A DNA stretch of 64,000 bases from Mesotaenium endlicherianum (Eukaryota; Streptophyta; Zygnematophyceae; Zygnematales; Mesotaeniaceae), in assembly GCA_009602735.1 (NCBI GenBank), contig WELA01007307.1, positions 440,435 through 504,434 on the forward strand, given 5' to 3'. The notes under the pieces are model-generated. The model saw only the letters and a program-made list of their open reading frames with translations, ran no database searches and was not told where the DNA came from. A program made the position numbers and the translations under genes. This document shows, one piece after another, positions 23,301 to 34,161 of this stretch; position 1 is the stretch's first letter, and every line of letters starts with the position of its first letter.

Positions 23301-23650
23301 AAGCCAGTGTTGAGTACCTCAAACGTAAGCGTTTCAGTTAGAACTGCAATGCCAGAACCTAACACCTCAGTAGGCTTGGTTATAATTCCTCCCGGGATAC
23401 TTGAGCCATCTCCAAGGAAAACTTTTCTATTTCCTTGGGTGACAGTAGGCAGCCTTAGCCGCTTAACTAAGTCCTTATGGATGAAAGTATGTGACGCCCC
23501 TCCGTCAACAAATGCCCTCACCTTCCTACCTGCAATCATGCAATGCAGTAGGATCGTGGGGACTGTCTTTTCCTGACTTTCGCATTGTTCTCCTGACTTA
23601 GCGAAGAAATGTTGGACATCAGGTGGAACAAGGTCATCCAGTGTGTGCAC
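20400..23650 (-). pseudogene. A2 pol (fossil)
   Basis: Minus-strand pol of the A type. Protease: [42 protein letters not shown] and the catalytic FLDDILMFS. RNase [17 protein letters not shown] and [15 protein letters not shown]. Integrase: GHLGQAKTVGKLAKH, DWVVTLPRTANGHDLTLVVV and DRDSKFTYKFWKALMG. The end of the integrase runs to about 20400. Roughly five breaks in pol. Confidence 0.85.
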
Positions 23651-23819
23651 TCTCTAGAGATCTATATTGCTGATGGTCTCCTTTATCTGGTTGTCAGGCA
23701 TGCAAAGTGAATCCAATTCAGCAGGACCCATAGTACCTACTACGAGGGCAGCTAGTGACGACTCACTATCTCTAGCATCCTCACAGTCAGTAGACTGGAT
23801 TACTGACTGTTGCTGTCTT

Positions 23820-25293
23820 TTAAAGGCTGGTATTTTCTCTTGACCTTNGTATTTTCTCTTGACCTTTGGGAGGTGCTTGACTGGACACTGCTGTCAGAAG
23901 TGACCGAACTGCTGGCAATGGAAGCAAACTGATTTTTATGAGGCTGGTCTCGGCTTAGTCCTACCACCACCTCTTCCATAGCCGTCTCTAAAGAAACCAC
24001 CTCTCCCTCTAAACTGCATAGCATTATACTCATACTCGTACTCATCACCCTGATCGTCCTCAGCCTGGTCTCCTTCAATTGCATTGTAGGAGCCGTGGGG
24101 GTTTTTGACAACCTTAGACACCAAAGCATTACTCTCGTGCTTGTGATTGAACTGCTGCTCATCCCAGGCATCAGCTTCCTGGATCAAGTCAGCCAGTTTC
24201 TCATACTTGTTTTCAGCAAAATGACCTGACGCTTCGGATTTCAAGCCATACTTGAAGTATGCTATCCTATACCGCTTTGGAAAATCTAGCTGCTTCATCA
24301 TGTTCTCCTGGAACTTTTGAGCATACTGAGCAACTGAAGAGGTCTGCTTCAGTGTCGAGGAAATCATTGCATAGATAGCTTTCTCTTGCTGGTTAATGAT
24401 ATCATCTCATGCAGTTTCTCAACAAACTCTACCCAAGTAGGGTCACCAAGTTGTTGAGCCTTACCCTCTCCTTTCCAGTACAGCCACCAGTCTGCTGCAC
24501 TGCCTTTCAGTAGAGCACCAGTGTGCCTGACCTTCTCGTGATCTTGCAGTTCTGGGTAGTTCTCCAGCCACTGCTCAACATCCGCGAGAAACTTGATCAG
24601 GTAATATTTTTTGGTACCCTCAGGGTCATAATCCTGGGGAGGTTTTGGCTTGGGCTTACTAGGCCCTCTGCCACCACCACCCGTGGTTTGAGAACTCAGC
24701 TGGTCTCGGTCTCGCAGTAGAGACATTATGATTCTTTTGTCATCCTGTTGAGACTGGTACATGCTCGTCATTTGCGATTGCATTTGCACAAACAATGCTC
24801 CCAAATCCACGCTCTGAGGTGGAAGTCTAGCAAATGCAGCAGTAGCAGTGGCATCGACTTGTGGAGTAGTGTCCTCAACATTCCCTCTCGAACCTGCAGT
24901 AGCAATTCCTACCGCATTCAGCCGGTCATAAATTTGACCTAGGGGCACATTGAGTTCTACAACAGGAGGTGGGTTCAGAATATTGGCCCTTGATGCCATA
25001 CATTCTCTGACAGTGCGCTCGTCCGTTGGCTGTCCTTCCCACCTTCTTGGATCTTCAGCGGCTTTTGCTAATCGCTCAGCTTTTAATCTGGCTCTCTCCT
25101 CCTCAGCCTCCTGTGCTGCGACTGCGGCAATAGCAGCTGCCTCATTTGCAGCCTCTCTTGCTGCAGTATTTGCCACTGCTTCGGAATAGTAACGGGTTCC
25201 CGCTACATGGATTTCAACCTGATTCTCAACATTTTCGTTATGTTGGTTCTCCATGTCTTGGGAGTTCCTAGTTTGAGACCTTGTCCTCACCAA
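23820..25293 (-). pseudogene. A2 gag (fossil)
   Basis: Homologous to the intact A1 gag (about 85-90% identity by eye where aligned): VRTRSQTRNSQDMENQ, an Ala/Glu-rich helix, LPPQSVDLGALFVQMQSQM, then the capsid (GALLKGSAADWWLYWKGE) and an Arg/Gly-rich segment. The heptamer TTTAAAA (23824-23818) sits at the gag end as in A1 and A3. One undetermined base at 23848 lies in a short local duplication that may be an assembly fault. A few breaks. Confidence 0.8.
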
Positions 25294-25315
25294 TACAAAG
25301 AGAATTGTGATAACT

Positions 25316-25327
25316 GCTCTAATACCA
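25316..25327 (-). promoter_or_regulatory. A2 primer-binding site
   Basis: Read on the minus strand, TGGTATTAGAGC follows one base after the 5' LTR, matching the initiator tRNA-Met type of primer site used by plant Ty3/gypsy elements. Confidence 0.8.
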
Positions 25328-25328
25328 C

Positions 25329-26025
25329 TGAAATGAATCGATTTACTAAAATGGCGATTAATAAGCATCGAAGATCTTTATATCAGCAAGTAGTCTTTAT
25401 GGTATTTTCTGTTAATTGATTAAACAGCAAAAGACAACATACTAGTAGTGGACAATACTCGTAAGTCAAATTGAAGTAAACTAGCATCAATAATGCAATC
25501 CGTAAACTCACACATACGCAAGGCTTGGAGACAGTGCATATCAATGGCTTCTCGTCTTGGATTCAGATCTCTCTCAGTATGCAGTACAAGAGAGTTGGCC
25601 TTGTTTCCAAATGCCGAACTTGAGAGCAATCCTAGCATGTGTACATGGAATGAGTTTACCGTTCAACGGCCAGTGCGATTGCAACGCCTACCCGGGAGTT
25701 AACCACGTTGGTAGGACCTCGGTTAACCAAATCCACCGCCATCTCCCATCATCCCGAATCGCCATCCATCCTAAGGATGTCATCTGGCCATTCCTCTAAC
25801 ACACCACACTTAGATGCATATCTAGGCAGTCAGCTGGCTGTCAAAGAATGTGTCATCAAGCTGACCTAAGTTGACTTCAGCCTGCTGCCCCCGGCTGAGT
25901 CATTAAACTGATTATGTTATAAAATCCAATAGACTCAATATTAACTATAGTTAAGCAGGCTGAACTTATTTAACCTTTAAATTTAAATGAAAATATTATA
26001 TCCACCAATATATTGATTCATTATA
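25329..26025 (-). repeat. A2 5' LTR
   Basis: A family A LTR of about 697 bp, adjoining the A2 primer site. Its outer end near 26025 is slightly degenerate (ATTCATTATA). Confidence 0.88.
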
Positions 26026-26059
26026 CATTATTTCTCCAGCAAGGGCCTTCGGATGAAGA

Positions 26060-26834
26060 AGTACAAGAAGTATAGGTTGCGGGGGCAACATTATTATTTC
26101 AAGGGAGATATGCTCTTGTCAAAATGGGCAAAGATTGAAGGGCGAGTAGAGCTCAGCAAGCTCAAGGCCGAGCAATCCCAATGAAGTCCAAAAGAGGGTA
26201 ATCAGTTGACTACTCTAGAATTGCTAGGGTGTTAGATGACATGGCGAATGCCACCCCGGCTGTCTCAAAAGAGGAAGATGAAGAGGAGGAGGAGCAGGAT
26301 AGGAGCAGGAGCAGGAACAGGTACTAGGAGAAACCTTCACTCCTGGAAGAGCACAGGCACAGGAGGTAGCTAAGAAGGTACCCTCTCCAGGGAGGCGAGG
26401 TGGATGGGTGGTGACCACAACAGAGGAACCCACTTCACCTCCATAGAGACCATCCAGCTCTCTGACTCAAGTCTCCGAGGAGGAGGAGCTTACCATTGTG
26501 GGCAGCAGACCTTTACGTCGATCTCTTGATGACAAGACAACAAAAAGGGCAGCCAGAGGAGTAGCCAGGGGAGTGGCGGCAACCCCCTCCAACCATGGCA
26601 ATGTCTCTCTTGCAAATGTGTTCGAGCATCCTATGGGACTCCCAATTTATGTGGAGGTCAGCACACAGCTTGCTGAAGAAAGAGCAAGAGTTTTGCTCCA
26701 GTCTCCCAGGGGTCCTTCCTTAGCATAAGCAGGGTCGTTTAGGAGGCCAGCTGATAGGGGTAGAGGACGTTCGATGGGGTCCAAGTCTAGGTCCCAGTCT
26801 CCTCATCCCGGGGCTCCAGGAACATCTCCCTAAT
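26060..26834 (+). pseudogene. aORF C-terminal fragment of A7 (fossil)
   Basis: Readable landmarks are KGDMLLSKWAKIEGRVELSK (matching HAFVKWAKNAGRID of A6), an acidic run, the block RGVARGVAATPSNHGNVSLA followed by NVFEHPMGLPIYVEV (matching HVPLAHVMQHPSGMPVYV of A2), and a final R/S/P-rich stretch around LLQSPRGP. It shows that the C-terminal domain belongs to the aORF in several copies. Broken. Confidence 0.65.
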
Positions 26835-27064
26835 GTTTGTAAACCATCCTTCAGTCAGCCTTGCTGGGGGTCTCTCTGTCTGCATTCCACAATGGCAGTG
26901 GGCTGAGGATGGAGGTGACAGCTTGGTGTTACTAGTAATCTTCACAGTTAGGCAATAATGTTAAAGCAAGAGGCGGTATAGGGAGATTAGTAATGTTAAC
27001 CTAATGAACTTTTACAGTTCATAGTTAGTGTTGTTGAGGCGACAACAAGTTAAGTTGGAGGGAT

Positions 27065-27564
27065 TGTAATGAATTAGTAAATTGTATATATATTCATTTA
27101 AATATTATAGCTAATTGGTTTCAATCAGCTGAACCCTAATTAAATATGAAGTCTGCTGAATATTAAGTAATGTTCTTTATACTGAGTCAGTCGATAGCAA
27201 CAGGTTAAAGTCAACTTAGATCAGCTTCCTGACACATTCTTTGACAGCCAGCTGACTGCCATACCCAGTAGCAGTGAACTGCCTAGATATGCATCTAAGT
27301 GTAATATGCTAGATGAATGACCAGAGGACACCCTCGAGTAGATGGCGTTTCGGGATGTTGGGAGATGGTTGTGGATTTTGTTAGCCGAGGTCCTACCGAC
27401 GTGGTTAAATCCCGGGTAGGTGGTGCCATCGCACTTGCCGTTGAACAGTAAACTCATTCCATGTACATAGGTTACGTGATGCTCTCAAATTCGGCATCGA
27501 AAACAAGGCCAACTCTCCATACCGCTTTCTGTGAGGACATTTGAATCCAAAGCTGGAAGCCGTT
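27065..27564 (+). repeat. Family A LTR, incomplete (3' LTR of A7)
   Basis: Starts TGTAATGAATTAG after the purine stretch and runs about 500 bp to the LTR region around GAATCCAAAGC, where it meets the next LTR head-on. Confidence 0.85.
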
Positions 27565-28275
27565 TGAAGTGAATGGACTTACCAATAGGCGAAATACAAT
27601 TAATAAAAGATCTTTATATCAGCAAATAATCTTTAAGGCATTTTCTGTTACCTGATTAAACATCAAAAGACAATACACTAGTGGTAAACAACACTCATAA
27701 GTCAAATGCAAGTACACGAGCGTCAATCATGCAATCGGTAAACTCATTCATAAGCAAGGTTAGAAGACAGTTCGCATCAATGGCCTCTAGCTTTGGATTC
27801 AGATCTCTCTCAGTAAGCGGTTCAAAAGAGTTGGCCTCGTTTCCGAATGCCGAACTGGAAAGCAATACCTAGCCTATGTACATGGAATGAGTTCACTGTT
27901 CAACGGCAAGTGCGATGGCACCGCCTACCCAGGAGTTAATCACGTGGGTAGGACCTCGGCGATCCAAATCTACAGCAGACCTTCATCATCCCGAATTGCC
28001 ATCCATCCTAAGGATGTCATATGGCCATCCATCTAGCATATCACACTTGCATGACTAGGCACCTCTCTGCTACCGAGTACGGAAGTCAGCTGGCTGTCAA
28101 AGAACGTGTCAGCAAGCTGACCTAAGTTGACTTCAGCCTGCTGCTCTCGGCTGAGTCATTAAACCGATTATTATTAAAAAGTCCAGCAGATATGAACTAA
28201 AATCTAGCAGGCTGAACTTGATGAACTATTATATTTAAATGAATATTATATCTACCAATATACTGGTTCATTACA
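27565..28275 (-). repeat. Family A LTR (3' LTR of A8)
   Basis: A complete 711-bp LTR in minus orientation, abutting the incomplete plus-oriented LTR of A7 at 27564/27565. Confidence 0.9.
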
Positions 28276-28399
28276 ATTCCTCCAACTTAAATTGTTGTCG
28301 CCTCGACAACACTAAACTCTAGAGCGACGTATTAAGAAGGCTGACAGTACTAATCTCCCTACCGCCTGCCTCTTGCTTCAATAGTGTTGCCTAGCAACG

Positions 28400-29000
28400 G
28401 GGATCACGAATGACAGTAAATTGTCATCTCCACCCTATGTCCACTACCGTTGTGGAGTGCAAACAGAAAGACCCCCAGCCAGGCTTGACTGGGGGATGGT
28501 TTCAAAATCTAGGGAGATGTTCCTGGAGCTCCAGGATCAGGGGACTGAGATCTGGACCTAGACCTGGACAGCCCTCTAGTTTTGTCAGCTGGCCTTCTAA
28601 AGAACTTTGTGTGCTCTAAAGTGGGACCACGTGGAGAACGGAGGATTGCAGCCTGCTCTTCAACCACCTGGGTGTTGATTCATACATAGACACCCAAACG
28701 AGTAGGCAAGCTAAAATACATTGGCAAAAGGCACGTGCCCCTGACTGGAGAGGGTGGCCAGCATACCTTTGGCCACAGCGCGAGTCTCTCTTCGAGAGGC
28801 TCTGTCCTCTTGGGCTTTTTGCCTCTTTCTGTTGCCAAGTACAGTCAGCTCTGCTTCTTCCTCTGCCTGGGCAGGTGGACTGGAAGATTGAGCTCACGGT
28901 ACGGTTGCCGGCACAGTAGGAGTCACAGTCCATCCTTGTGCTCTTGGCCTCCTAAAAGTGCCTGCCACTGCCTGTCCTTGGATCTCCTAAGCTCGAGAGA
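28400..29000 (-). pseudogene. aORF C-terminal fragment of A8 (fossil)
   Basis: The minus-strand readings include EIQGQAVAGTFRRPRAQGW and VLGNRKRQKAQEDRASRRET followed by SSQGHVPFANVF, matching the A6 and A2 C-terminal domains. An R/S/P-rich tail follows. Broken. Confidence 0.6.
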
Positions 29001-29005
29001 TTGAT

Positions 29006-29725
29006 TGTAATGAAGAAGTGTATTAGTAGATATAATATTTATTTATATATAATAGTTAATTAAGTTCAGCCTGCTGAACTTTAGTTAATACTCAGTCTGC
29101 TGGACTTTATATTTAATATCAGTTTAATGACTCAGCCAAAAGCAGCGGGCTGAAGTCAGCTTAAGTCAGCTTGCTGACACATTCTTTGACAGCCAGCTGA
29201 CTTCCATACTCGGTAGCAGCGAACTGCCTCGATATGCATTTAAGTGCGGTATGCTGAATGAATGGCCAGATGACATCCCTATGATGGATGGCGATTCGGG
29301 ATGATGGGAGATGGCGCTGGATTTGGTTAACCGAGGTCCTACCAACGTGGTTAACTCCCGGGTAAGCAGTGCCATCGCACAGGCCGTTGAACAATAAACT
29401 CATTCCATGTACATATGCTAGGCATTGCTCTCGAGGTTGGCATTCGGAAACGAGGCCAACTCTCTTGTACAGCTTACTGAGAGAGATCTGAATCCAAGGC
29501 GAGAAGCCATTGATACACACTGTCTTCTAACCTTGCTTATGCATGAGTTTACTGATTGGATTATTAATGCTAGTCTACTCACATTTGACTTACGAGTATT
29601 ATTCACCGCTAGTGTGTTGTCCCTTGCTGTTTAACCAGTTAACGAAAAATATTATAATGATTACTTGCTGATATAAAGATCTTTATTAATAGTCAATCGC
29701 CTATTTGGTAAGTCGATTCATTTGA
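29006..29725 (+). repeat. A3 5' LTR
   Basis: A 720-bp family A LTR followed directly by G and the primer site at 29727-29738. Confidence 0.92.
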
Positions 29726-29759
29726 GTGGTATCGGAGCAGTTATCACAGTCTTCTTTGT

Positions 29760-31237
29760 ATGGTAAGGACAAGGTCTCAAACTAGCAACTCCTGAGACAT
29801 GGAGAACCAGGATAACGAGAATGTCAAAAACCAGGCGGAAAGCCATGTAGCGGGAACCCGTACCTATTTTGAAGCAGAGGCAGATATTACAGCTAGAGAG
29901 GCTGCAGATGAGGCAGCTGCTATTGCCGCAGTTGCAGGATAGCAAGCTGAGGAGGAGAGAGCCACATTAGAAGCTGAACAATTAGCAAAGGCCGCTGAAG
30001 ATACAGAAAGGAGGGAAGGACAGTTAGCTGACGAGCGCACTGCTGAAGAGCTTATGGCATCAAGGGCTAATGTTCTGAACCCACCTGCTGCTGTACAACT
30101 CAATGTACCCCTAGGTCAAATTCGTGACCGGCTGAATGCGGCAAGAATAGCTGCTGCAAGAGCGAGAGGGACTGTTGAGGACATTACTCAGCGAGTAGAT
30201 GCCAGTGCTGCTGCTGCATTTGCTAGACTACCACCCCAGAGTGTAGACTTGGGAGCATTGTTCGTTCAAATGCAGTCGCAAATGGCGACCATGTATCCGT
30301 CCCAACAGGAGGACAAAAGAATCATAATGTCTCCACTGCGAGACAGAGACCAACTGGGGTCTCAAACCACTAGTGGTGGTGGCAGAGGGCCTAGAAAGCC
30401 CAAGCCGAAACCTCCCCAGGACTATGATCCTGAGGGGAACAAAAAATATTACCTGATCAAGTTTCTCGCGGATGTTGGGCAGTGGCTGGAGAACTACCTA
30501 GAACTGCGCGATTACGAGAAGGTCAGGCATACTGGTGCGCTACTGAAAGGCAGTGCCGCAAACTGGTGGCTATACTGGAAAGGAGAGCGTAAGGCTCAGC
30601 AACTCGGTGATCCTACTTGGGTAGAGTTTGTCGAGAAGTTGCATGAGAAGTTTGATGTCATCAACCAGCAGGAGAAAGCTATCTATGCAATGATCATTCT
30701 GACACTCAAGCAGACCACTCCGTTGCTGAGTTTGCTCAAAAGTTCTAGGAGAACATGATGAAACAGTCAAACTTGCCAGAACGGTATAGGGAAGCATACT
30801 TCAGGTATGGCTTGAAATCCGAAGTCTCTGGTCATTTTGCTGAGAAGAAGGATGAGAAACTGGATGACTTGATCCAGGATGCTGATGCCTGGGATCAGCA
30901 GCAGTTCAATCACAAGCGCTAGAGTAATGCTTTGGTGTCTAAAATTGTCAAAAAGCCCCACGGTTCCTACAATGCAATTGAAGGAGACCAGGCTGAGGAT
31001 AATCAGGGTGATGAATACGAGTATGAGTACAATGCTATTCAGTCTAGAGGTAGAGGTGGTTTCTCTCGAGGTGGCTATGGAAGAGGTGGTGGTAGGACTA
31101 AGCCGAGACTAGCCTCAGCAAAATGGATTTGCTTTCATTGCCAGCAGCCAGGTCACTTCAGAGAGCAGTGTCCAGTAAAGCACCTTCCGAAGGTCGAGAG
31201 AAAAGATTAGCCTTTAAAAGACAACAAGAGTCAGTAA
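29760..31237 (+). pseudogene. A3 gag (fossil)
   Basis: Same layout as the A1 gag: MVRTRSQTSNS start after the leader, an Ala/Glu-rich helix, PQSVDLGALFVQMQSQMATM, the capsid (GALLKGSAANWWLYWKGERK), an Arg/Gly-rich stretch (SRGRGGFSRGGYGRGGGR) and a CCHC knuckle (CFHCQQPGHFREQC). The heptamer TTTAAAA at 31213-31219 lies at the gag-pol junction. A few breaks. Confidence 0.85.
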
Positions 31238-31434
31238 TCCAGTCTACTGACTGTGAGGATGCTAGAGATAGTGAGTTGTCACTAGCTGCCCTCGTAGCAG
31301 GTATTATGGGACCTGCTGAACTGGATTCACTATGCATGCCTGACAACCAGATAAAGGAGACCATCAGCAATATAGACGTCCAGAGAGTGCACACTCTGGA
31401 TGCTCTTGTTCCACCTGATGTCCAACATTTCTTT
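31238..31434 (+). pseudogene. A3 start of pol before the gap (fossil)
   Basis: Translation STDCEDARDSELSLAALVAG and VHTLDALVPPDVQHFF match the sequence upstream of the A1 protease. The assembly gap cuts it off. Confidence 0.75.
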
Positions 31435-32183
31435 NNNNNNNNNNNNNNNNNNNNNNNNNNNNNNNNNNNNNNNNNNNNNNNNNNNNNNNNNNNNNNNNNN
31501 NNNNNNNNNNNNNNNNNNNNNNNNNNNNNNNNNNNNNNNNNNNNNNNNNNNNNNNNNNNNNNNNNNNNNNNNNNNNNNNNNNNNNNNNNNNNNNNNNNNN
31601 NNNNNNNNNNNNNNNNNNNNNNNNNNNNNNNNNNNNNNNNNNNNNNNNNNNNNNNNNNNNNNNNNNNNNNNNNNNNNNNNNNNNNNNNNNNNNNNNNNNN
31701 NNNNNNNNNNNNNNNNNNNNNNNNNNNNNNNNNNNNNNNNNNNNNNNNNNNNNNNNNNNNNNNNNNNNNNNNNNNNNNNNNNNNNNNNNNNNNNNNNNNN
31801 NNNNNNNNNNNNNNNNNNNNNNNNNNNNNNNNNNNNNNNNNNNNNNNNNNNNNNNNNNNNNNNNNNNNNNNNNNNNNNNNNNNNNNNNNNNNNNNNNNNN
31901 NNNNNNNNNNNNNNNNNNNNNNNNNNNNNNNNNNNNNNNNNNNNNNNNNNNNNNNNNNNNNNNNNNNNNNNNNNNNNNNNNNNNNNNNNNNNNNNNNNNN
32001 NNNNNNNNNNNNNNNNNNNNNNNNNNNNNNNNNNNNNNNNNNNNNNNNNNNNNNNNNNNNNNNNNNNNNNNNNNNNNNNNNNNNNNNNNNNNNNNNNNNN
32101 NNNNNNNNNNNNNNNNNNNNNNNNNNNNNNNNNNNNNNNNNNNNNNNNNNNNNNNNNNNNNNNNNNNNNNNNNNNNNNNNNNN
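31435..32183. other. Assembly gap (749 N)
   Basis: A run of undetermined bases. By comparison with A1, only about 55 bp of pol and about 110 bp of the inverted LTR should be missing here, so either the gap size is nominal or additional sequence is hidden. Translations spanning it carry no information. Confidence 0.99.
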
Positions 32184-32783
32184 GAATAATACTCGTAAGT
32201 CAAATGCGAGTAAACTAGCATCAATAATGCAAATCAATAAACTCACACATAAGCAAGGTTAGAAGACAGTGCGTATCAATGGCTTCTCGCCTTGGATTGA
32301 GATCTCTTTCAGTAAGCTGTACAAGAGAGTTGGCCTCGTTTCCGAATGCCGAACTCGAGAGCAATGCCTAGCATATGTACATGGAATGAGTTTACTGTTC
32401 AACGGCCAGTGCGATGGCACCGCCTACCCGGGAGTTAACCACGTTGGTAGGACCTCGGTTAACCAAATCCAGCGCCATCTCCCATCATCCCGAATAGCCA
32501 TCCACCATAGGGATGTCATCTGGCCATTCATCTAGCATATCGCACTTAGATGCATATCAAGGCAGTTCGCTGCTACTGAGTACGGAAGTCAGCTGGCTGT
32601 CAAAGAATGTGTCAGCAAGCTGACTTAAATGGACTTCAGCCTGCTACTTCCGGCTGAGTCAGTAAACTGGTATTAAATATTAGGTACAGCAGACTGAATA
32701 ATAACTATTGTTCAGCAGTCTGAACTAAATTAGCTATTATATTTCAATGAATATTATATCTCCTAATATACTGATTCATTACA
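32184..32783 (-). repeat. Family A LTR, partly in the gap
   Basis: About 600 bp of a minus-oriented A LTR, ending CTGATTCATTACA. It lies within the protease region of A3, which resumes at 32784, so it looks like a separate (possibly solo) insertion. Confidence 0.85.
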
Positions 32784-32957
32784 GTATCCTTTTGCATTGC
32801 ATGATTGCAGGTAGGAAGGTGAGGGCATTTGTTGACGGAGGGGCGTCACATACTATAATCCATAAGAACTTAGTTAAGCGGCTAAGGCTGCCTACCGTCA
32901 CCCAAGGGAATAGAAAAATATTCCTTGGAGATGCCTCAAGTATCCTGGGAGGAGTTA
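32784..32957 (+). pseudogene. A3 protease fragment between two LTRs (fossil)
   Basis: Reads LLHCMIAGRKVRAFVDGGAS, then LVKRLRLPTVTQGNRKIFLG, the same segment as in the A1 pol near 35885-36055. It carries the retropepsin-like motif VDGGAS. It is bounded left by a minus-oriented and right by a plus-oriented A LTR. Confidence 0.8.
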
Positions 32958-33674
32958 TGTAATGAATCAGTATATTAGTGGATATAATATTCATTTAAGT
33001 ATATTAGTTAATTAAGTTCAGGCTGCTGAACTTTAGTTAATAGTCAGTCTGCTGGACTCTACATAATTATCAGTTTAATGACTCGGCCGAAAGCAGCAGG
33101 CTGAAGTCAATTTAAGTCAGCTTGCTGACACATTCTTTGACAGCCAGCTGACTTCCGTGCTCGGTAGCAGTGAACTGCCTTGATATGCATCTAAGTACGA
33201 CATACTAGATGAATGGCCAGATGACATCCCTATGATGGATGGCTATTCGGGATGATGGGAGATGGCGGTGGATTTGGTTAACCAAGGTCCTACCAACGTG
33301 GTTAACTCCCGGGTAGGCGGTGCCATCGCACTGACCGTTGAACAGTAAACTCATTCCATGTACATACGCTAGGCATTGCCCTCGAGTTCGGCATTCGGAA
33401 ACGAGGCCAACTCTCTCGTACAGCTTACTGAAAGAGATCTGAATCCAAGGCGAGAAGCCATTGATATGCAGTCTTCTAACCTTGCTTATGTATGAGTTTA
33501 CTGAGTGCATTATCAATGCTAGTTTACTCGCATTTGATTTACGAGTGTTGTTCACTGCTAGTGAGTTGTCCTTTTGCCGTTTAATCAGTTAACAAAAAAC
33601 CCATAAAGATTACAAGCTGATATGAAGATCTTTATTAATTGTTAATCGCCTATTTGGTAAGTCGATTCATTTCA
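32958..33674 (+). repeat. Family A LTR, complete
   Basis: A 717-bp plus-oriented LTR (TGTAATGAATCAG to GATTCATTTCA). It adjoins another, partial LTR at 33675 without spacer. No target duplication was found. Confidence 0.9.
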
Positions 33675-34127
33675 ACATCCCTATGATGGATGGCAATTCG
33701 GGATGATGAGAGATGGCGCTGGATTTGGTTAACCGAGGTCCTACCAACGTGGTTAACTCTCGGGTAGGCGGTGCCAATGCACTGGCCGTTGAACAGTAAA
33801 CTCATTCCATGTACATATGCTAGGCATTGCTCTCGAGTTCGGCATTCGGAAACGAGGCCAACTCTCTTGTACAGCTTACTGAAAGAGATCTGAATCCAAG
33901 GCGAGAAGCCATTGATACCCACTGTCTTCTAACCTTGCTTATGTATGAGTTTACTGATTTGCATCATTGATGCTAGTTTACTCGCATTTGACTTACGAGT
34001 ATTATTCCCTGCTAGTGTATTGTCCTTTGCCGTTTAACTAGTTAACGGAAATACCATAAAGATTACTTGCTGATATAAAGATCTTTATTAATTGTTAATC
34101 GCCTATTTGGTAAGTCGATTCATTTCA
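33675..34127 (+). repeat. A1 5' LTR, partial
   Basis: About 453 bp of the 3' portion of an A LTR (from ACATCCCTATGATGG to GATTCATTTCA), followed by the primer site. Confidence 0.9.
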
Positions 34128-34128
34128 G

Positions 34129-34140
34129 TGGTATCGGAGC
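34129..34140 (+). promoter_or_regulatory. A1 primer-binding site
   Basis: TGGTATCGGAGC, one base after the LTR; initiator tRNA-Met type, identical to those of A3 and family B. Confidence 0.85.
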
Positions 34141-34161
34141 AGTTATCACAGTCTTCTTTGT

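Larger units (their letters stand above)
11623..26025 (-). mobile_element. A2: family A element, interrupted by B1
   Basis: The element reads from its 5' LTR (26025-25329) through primer site, gag and pol to the aORF and the 3' LTR (12340-11623). Without the inserted B1 (13373-19718) it is about 8.05 kb. Its two LTRs share private features (for example GAGAGCAATCCTAGCAT and CTAACACACCACACTTAGATG) but differ at roughly 10% of positions by eye, so it is old. No matching target duplication was found at the ends. Several breaks in gag and pol. Confidence 0.85.
26040..27564 (+). mobile_element. A7: 3' end of a plus-strand family A element
   Basis: Contains the C-terminal part of an aORF (26060-26834), about 230 bp of 3' non-coding sequence, the purine stretch AGTTGGAGGGAT and an incomplete LTR (27065-27564). 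The left part of the element is missing. The LTR stops exactly where an oppositely oriented A LTR begins. Confidence 0.8.
27565..29005 (-). mobile_element. A8: 3' end of a minus-strand family A element
   Basis: In element order: a C-terminal aORF fragment (29000-28400), 3' non-coding sequence with the GTTGTCGAGGCGACAAC-type tract, a purine stretch and the 3' LTR (28275-27565). The rest of the element is replaced by the plus-strand A3 from 29006. Confidence 0.8.
29006..33674 (+). mobile_element. A3: 5' part of a family A element
   Basis: 5' LTR (29006-29725), primer site TGGTATCGGAGC (29727-29738), gag, and the start of pol up to the protease. The protease region is split by a minus-oriented A LTR (32184-32783, partly hidden in the assembly gap) and then ends at a plus-oriented LTR (32958-33674). 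The remaining pol and the aORF are missing. Broken. Confidence 0.75.

Noticed and set aside
11623-26025. A target duplication at the ends of A2.
   Set aside because: The flanking five bases (GGGTT left, CATTA right) do not match; the ends are old or rearranged.
31123-32262. Long frames on both strands (up to 379 aa) across 31.1-32.3 kb.
   Set aside because: They consist mostly of undetermined residues from the assembly gap.
33205-33555. A recurrent frame of up to 116 aa on the strand opposite to the A LTR (also at 29161-29520, 32269-32535, 33650-33922, 40882-41136, 43172-43486), with blocks such as MSLLFNGQCDGTAYPGVNHV.
   Set aside because: It recurs because the LTR recurs. It is antisense to the LTR, has varying starts and ends between copies, and matches no protein I know.
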